DNA of 22,379 bases, taken from positions 1 through 22,379 of the IMG/VR virus record IMGVR_UViG_3300011013_000109, one strand, 5' to 3'. The notes beneath the pieces were generated by a model. The model made no database searches and had not been told where the DNA came from. It was given only the letters and a program-made list of their open reading frames with translations. Below, piece by piece: positions 18,567-22,379 of the stretch (within the stretch, counting starts at the first letter, position 1; each line of letters opens with the position of its first letter). Source of the stretch: a virus. The translations under genes and the position numbers were made by a program.

Positions 18567-19858
18567 TGGCAACTGTAACAACTAGTATTGGTACTAATAC
18601 AAGCATCGACACTGAAACACCTAGCAGTGGCTCAGGCTCCAATCCATACACAGTAGCATTTGGCACAGACCCAAGTGGTGTTAGCGTTGGCGACTCCGTG
18701 CATTTCGACAATGGGATGGGCACTGTATATGTATATCTAGTTACGGGCATATCTGGCAGTGACTACACGCTCAAGTGGATATCGGGTGGGATGGGTGCAA
18801 CAAACCCATATGGCATTACAGACATGTCATATAGCCAAGCAGCGGGCGTGTTCAAACGCACTTACAGCACTATCAGTGCATGGGAGAGCGACCTAGATAA
18901 TACGAGTTATTACTCATCAAGCGATCATGCTGTCGGTGAGGCTTACGACGACTCCGTTTTTGATGAATATATAGTCATCGACAGCGGAGGCACGGTTGGC
19001 CTATCGTCAGTCAAATTGACCGTGCCTGAATCTGAGCGACATGATGGTACAGCAGGCACGGGTTCGAGGGTTGCATACACGGGCAGCCAAAGCAGTTCAT
19101 TTAGAATCCGTCGGAGTCAGTGTACCGTGGAATGGATTGAACTGGATCTCACTGGCTGCGGATCAGCGGTTTCGGCTGGCTTAAACCTTGGATCAAATTC
19201 AACCCAAGACGTTTATGCTACAAATAATATCATTCATGGCATAACGACTCAGAGCACCCACATCCATGGGATCTATGTCTGGGGAACAGGTGATTCGTCA
19301 AACACTCGGCATGTGATGAATAATCTGGTCTACAACATAGACAACTCATCCACCTCGAAAGACGCTTCGGGCATAACCATAGCGTCCGGAAACTGGGGCG
19401 TATATCTGTACAACAATACGGTCTACAACGTAATAGTAGACGGAGGCGATACAGCCCACGGTATCTCAGTTAACGATACAGACTCGTTCCTTAAAAATAA
19501 CATATCAGCTAGAGCGTCAGATGACTGCTTTGGAGAATCTGAATTTTCTGGATCTACCCATGACTACAACCTCAGCACCGACGCGACTGCAACCGGAACA
19601 AACTCTGTCACTGGAGAAGCATACGGAGACCTGTTCGTTAATGATACGGCAGGTAGTGAAGACCTTCACTTGAAGGCAGGTGCCGATGCCATCGGGGCCG
19701 GAACAGACTTAGGAACATCGCCAACTAATGTTAATATAGATATTGACGGACGTGATCGTGATTCATCTGGTGACACGTGGGACATTGGAGCCGATCAAAC
19801 AGCGTCAGCCTCAGTGAGCGTACCGATAGCCATCTTTTTCACAGGAATGAGTACATAA
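18566..19858 (+). CDS. Putative right-handed beta-helix tail/appendage protein
   Basis: A 430-residue protein, low in cysteine and very rich in serine, threonine, glycine and aspartate. Residues about 175-345 consist of short repeated strands with N-N, G-I and hydrophobic ladders (for example TNNIIHGITTQSTHIHGIYV and NNLVYNIDNSS), the pattern of a right-handed parallel beta-helix. The start, VGDSVHFDNGMGTVYVYLVT, looks like a small beta-sandwich. Such proteins form tail fibres or spikes that bind host surface sugars. A short hydrophobic end (VPIAIFFTGMST) is unusual. Transcription and translation are coupled to the flanking genes through TAATG overlaps. Confidence 0.65.
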   Translation: MATVTTSIGTNTSIDTETPSSGSGSNPYTVAFGTDPSGVSVGDSVHFDNGMGTVYVYLVTGISGSDYTLKWISGGMGATNPYGITDMSYSQAAGVFKRTYSTISAWESDLDNTSYYSSSDHAVGEAYDDSVFDEYIVIDSGGTVGLSSVKLTVPESERHDGTAGTGSRVAYTGSQSSSFRIRRSQCTVEWIELDLTGCGSAVSAGLNLGSNSTQDVYATNNIIHGITTQSTHIHGIYVWGTGDSSNTRHVMNNLVYNIDNSSTSKDASGITIASGNWGVYLYNNTVYNVIVDGGDTAHGISVNDTDSFLKNNISARASDDCFGESEFSGSTHDYNLSTDATATGTNSVTGEAYGDLFVNDTAGSEDLHLKAGADAIGAGTDLGTSPTNVNIDIDGRDRDSSGDTWDIGADQTASASVSVPIAIFFTGMST

Positions 19859-21675
19859 TGGCAACTAGAAACGTAGAAATGACAATTACCTATCTCGGAT
19901 GGGATACCTCTGCTAATGCAGGCAAGACCGGGGATGTAGGAAATCATACGCTGCGATGGGTTAAAGATGGTACATCTTCTGCACCCACCAATAGCGCCGC
20001 TGAGGTTGATGCTACAAATGCACCCGGCATATATAAGATCACAATGACAGCCACTGAAACAGACGCCAATATTGGTGTACTGTGTGGCAAAAGCAGCACT
20101 GCCAATATAAGCATTGTTCCAATCACACTACAGTTTGAGAGACTACCCGACGCTGATCCCGCTGCTAATGGTGGACTCCCAACAGTGGATGCCAGTAATC
20201 ATGTGAATGGTGTACAAGATACACTGAGTGTCAATGTTACGACCATTGAAGGTTCTGACGCAACGGATCAAATTAATGCAGCATGTGACACTGCACTTTC
20301 TGATTACGATGCTCCAACCAAAGCAGAACTAGATTCAGCCTTTACGGAAATCAAAGGTGGCACTTGGTCCTCATCTACCGATACGCTAGAAGCTATCAGA
20401 AATAGAGGTGATGCGGCATGGATAACTGCTAGCCCACCAACAGCAGCAGCCATCGCTGATGCCGTATGGGACGAAGCAACTAGTGGTCATACATCATCAG
20501 GAACATTTGGTGAGCAAGTTAAAACAGACATTGATGATATTCTTGCTGACACAGCAGAGATAGGTTCAGCGGGTGCTGGACTTACCGCAGTCCCGTGGAA
20601 TAGTGCATGGGATGCTGAAGTGCAAAGCGAGTGCAATGATGCACTTGTGGCGATAGGGTTAGATCACCTTGTAAGCGCATCGGTAGCAGGGTCTGACGTT
20701 GTGGATGACTCAATCATTGCTAAGCTAGTCAGTAAAGAAAGTACGGCAGACTGGGATGACTTCGCTAACACAACGGACAGCCTGCAAGCTATCAGGGATC
20801 GAGGAGATACATCATGGACAACCGGCGGTGGCGGAGGAAGCTGCCCATCGGCTGCGGATATTGCCGATGCTGTATGGGACGAAGCTACGTCTGGGCATAC
20901 TAGCAGTGGTTCGTATGGTAAGGCATTGTCTGATATCCTTACGGACACAGCTGTTATCGGTGCAGCAGGAGCCGGTCTCACTGCGGTCCCATGGAATAGT
21001 TCGTGGGATGCGGAGGTACAAAGCGAGTGTAATGATGCTTTAGTTGCTCTCGGTCTTGATCACCTTATCAGTGCATCAGTAGCTGGTAGCGATGTGGTTG
21101 ATGACTCAATCATTGCCAAGTTGGTTAGCAAGGAAAGCACAGCTGATTGGGATGACTTTGTAAACACGACTGATAGCCTTCAGGCCCTTAGAGATAGGGG
21201 TGACGCATCATGGATAACCGGCGGAGGTGGAAGTGCTGCTGACATTGCGGATGCAGTCTGGAACGAAGCTGCCGGAGATCACACCAGTTCAGGATCGTTC
21301 GGCAAGTATGTCGCAGACATCCTGACAGATACAGCGGTCATCGGAGCCAATGGTGCTGGCCTGTCAGCGATACCGTGGAACAGTGCTTGGGACACAGAAG
21401 TTGAGAGCGAAGTCAATGACGCACTTGTGGCTTATGATCCCCCGACTAAAGCTGAGATGGATGGCATGTGGACATCAACACAGACAGAGAGTTACGCAGC
21501 GGATGGCGCAGAGGCAACACCTGCACAGCTGCTATACATGATCCTTTGTGCAGTCAGCGAGTTCTCGATATCTGGCACGACGATCACTGGCAAGGAGGTA
21601 GACGGCAGCACGACTGCTATGACTTGGACAATCAATGATGCAACCAGCCCAACCAGTAGAACAAGGGCTACCTAA
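19858..21675 (+). CDS. Repeat-containing virion/appendage protein
   Basis: A 605-residue protein. Residues about 1-95 are beta-rich, with LGWDTSANAGKTGDVGNHTL and APGIYKITMTATETDANIG. From about 198 there are two full copies and one partial copy of a 128-136-residue repeat, beginning with ADAVWDEATSGHTSSG and including AGLTAVPWNSAWDAEVQSE and a glycine linker (GGGGG). The C-terminus returns to beta-rich sequence. The composition and place next to a beta-helix protein fit a fibre, appendage or neck protein. No family is recognised with certainty. Starts at ATG sharing a base with the previous stop. Confidence 0.65.
   Translation: MATRNVEMTITYLGWDTSANAGKTGDVGNHTLRWVKDGTSSAPTNSAAEVDATNAPGIYKITMTATETDANIGVLCGKSSTANISIVPITLQFERLPDADPAANGGLPTVDASNHVNGVQDTLSVNVTTIEGSDATDQINAACDTALSDYDAPTKAELDSAFTEIKGGTWSSSTDTLEAIRNRGDAAWITASPPTAAAIADAVWDEATSGHTSSGTFGEQVKTDIDDILADTAEIGSAGAGLTAVPWNSAWDAEVQSECNDALVAIGLDHLVSASVAGSDVVDDSIIAKLVSKESTADWDDFANTTDSLQAIRDRGDTSWTTGGGGGSCPSAADIADAVWDEATSGHTSSGSYGKALSDILTDTAVIGAAGAGLTAVPWNSSWDAEVQSECNDALVALGLDHLISASVAGSDVVDDSIIAKLVSKESTADWDDFVNTTDSLQALRDRGDASWITGGGGSAADIADAVWNEAAGDHTSSGSFGKYVADILTDTAVIGANGAGLSAIPWNSAWDTEVESEVNDALVAYDPPTKAEMDGMWTSTQTESYAADGAEATPAQLLYMILCAVSEFSISGTTITGKEVDGSTTAMTWTINDATSPTSRTRAT
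20449..21447 (+). repeat. Internal tandem protein-coding repeats
   Basis: Copy A about 20449-20856, copy B about 20857-21240 and partial copy C about 21241-21447. A and B agree at most amino acids, for example DSIIAKLVSKESTADWDDF in both. Over 30 shared residues around SASVAGSDVV I counted 21 differences in 90 bases without any amino acid change. The repeats therefore diverged long ago under strong selection on the protein. Confidence 0.8.
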
Positions 21676-22004
21676 TGGCGATAAAAGATTTAATTGGACC
21701 TAGCTTTGTTGGCACCGAGACTATTGAGTTTATTGTTACTCGTGGACTCGGTGTATCCGATGTATTAGCAACTGACCCAACATATATAGCATCACACCGA
21801 TATGACTTTAGCTACGATCAGTACATCATTACACAGAATGATGAAGGTACATTAAAGCTAAACAAGGGTTATACATACGCCGATCCAGTTACACCGGGTG
21901 CAACCGATGTCATTGGTGGCATGAGCCTAGAGCAAGGGACGACCGATAGCGTCATTCACCAACTCGGAGACGGGTCTCTGAAGGTATCGAAGGGAACCTC
22001 CTGA
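21675..22004 (+). CDS. Small beta-rich virion-associated protein (putative)
   Basis: A 109-residue protein starting MAIKDLIGPSFVGTETIEFI. The middle, YIASHRYDFSYDQYIITQND, and the end, TDSVIHQLGDGSLKVSKGTS, consist of short strands; no transmembrane segment or catalytic motif is seen. It starts at ATG sharing a base with the previous stop codon and is the last plus-strand gene in the window. Its last 78 bases overlap, on the opposite strand, the end of a convergent gene. Probably a small structural protein, by position only. Confidence 0.55.
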   Translation: MAIKDLIGPSFVGTETIEFIVTRGLGVSDVLATDPTYIASHRYDFSYDQYIITQNDEGTLKLNKGYTYADPVTPGATDVIGGMSLEQGTTDSVIHQLGDGSLKVSKGTS

Positions 22005-22379
22005 TGACCGAGGTGACTGAGGAGCCGCCGCTGGTGGAGTTTGAATTCCTTCTTCTTCTTTGGCTCTCTGACGACTGGCCTTAGAGGCTTCACTCTGAAG
22101 CTGTTTATACAGTGCATACAGTGCCTGTTCTTCTTCGCTCATGGTAGCCAATACATCATCTGGAATATAGATATGAGTGAATGAACGGACGTTTGGATTC
22201 TCACGCAACTGCGCCTCAATGGACTCTTGTTGTAGTCGATATTTAATTCTATCCAGATCTACATCTTTGATTCTTATACCTGTTGTGGCTGGCAGTAATC
22301 GTGCAGCTAGATTCAGAAGACTACCCTGCTCTCCTGATATCGGACGGTTCGGATCGGTTAATGTTCTGAGTGTAGAAAC
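21927..22379 (-). CDS. 3' part of a minus-strand gene, cut by the window edge
   Basis: An open frame of 150 residues runs without interruption from the right edge to a TAG stop at 21927-21929. No ATG precedes residue 60 or so, so the start lies outside the window. The readable part contains LLPATTGIRIKDVDLDRIKY, then QLRENPNVRSFTHIYIPDDV and a charged helix with EEEQALYALYKQLQSEASKA, and a proline/serine-rich end (TPPAAAPQSPRSSGG). Amino acid composition is natural for a real protein. It converges with the plus-strand genes, with ends overlapping by 78 bases. It may be a large virion or packaging protein; no family is identified. Confidence 0.65.
   Translation of the reverse strand, partial: VSTLRTLTDPNRPISGEQGSLLNLAARLLPATTGIRIKDVDLDRIKYRLQQESIEAQLRENPNVRSFTHIYIPDDVLATMSEEEQALYALYKQLQSEASKASRQRAKEEEGIQTPPAAAPQSPRSSGGSLRYLQRPVSELVNDAIGRPLL

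Overview
The window looks like part of a tailed double-stranded DNA bacteriophage genome. Almost every gene lies on the plus strand. Genes are short and tightly packed, commonly joined by ATGA, TAATG or GTGA overlaps. Recognisable products are typical phage functions: a single-strand binding protein, a RecE-type exonuclease, a strand-annealing protein, a superfamily 2 helicase, RusA, an HNH nuclease, a DUF3310 protein, small membrane proteins and tail/appendage-like proteins. No tRNA, rRNA, CRISPR array, integrase with an intact active site, DNA polymerase, terminase or capsid gene is visible. The host cannot be named. The Shine-Dalgarno-led starts, sigma70-like promoters, CsrA and an RNA polymerase alpha-CTD-like protein fit a Gram-negative, probably proteobacterial, host (inference).

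Layout. 1-1694: a sigma-like regulator gene behind a sigma70-like promoter and an inverted-repeat operator, closed by a strong terminator. A repeat-rich, gene-free stretch of about 450 bases follows. 1695-5757: a run of small, mostly unknown early-type genes, including a GP88-like protein preceded by a GC-rich structured leader. Several junctions reuse one ribosome-binding/start module. 5758-6150: no gene, but a series of nested hairpins suggesting a structured RNA of about 280 nt. 6151-8126: more small genes (winged-helix-like, ribbon-helix-helix, membrane proteins). 8127-9961: a hairpin/palindrome leader, then ssb, a PD-(D/E)XK-like protein and a coiled-coil protein. 10062-11609: a serine-recombinase-like protein lacking the catalytic serine, then three small membrane proteins. 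11599-12362: a promoter followed by a regulatory trio: DNA-binding HTH protein, CsrA, alpha-CTD-like protein. 12394-17806: the recombination/nuclease module. 17790-22004: probable virion appendage genes, including a beta-helix-like protein and one with long internal repeats. 21927-22379: the 3' part of a minus-strand gene convergent with the preceding genes.

How it may work together. SSB, exonuclease, annealing protein, helicase and RusA form a complete-looking homologous recombination set. The sigma-like protein, HTH protein, CsrA and alpha-CTD-like protein could together act on host transcription and mRNA translation or stability. The sigma-like gene and the HTH-csrA-alpha-CTD operon share the same type of inverted repeat (ACCG-N-TA-N-CGGT) at a sigma70-like promoter, which suggests joint control. 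All functional statements rest on reading motifs by eye. No database search was run.
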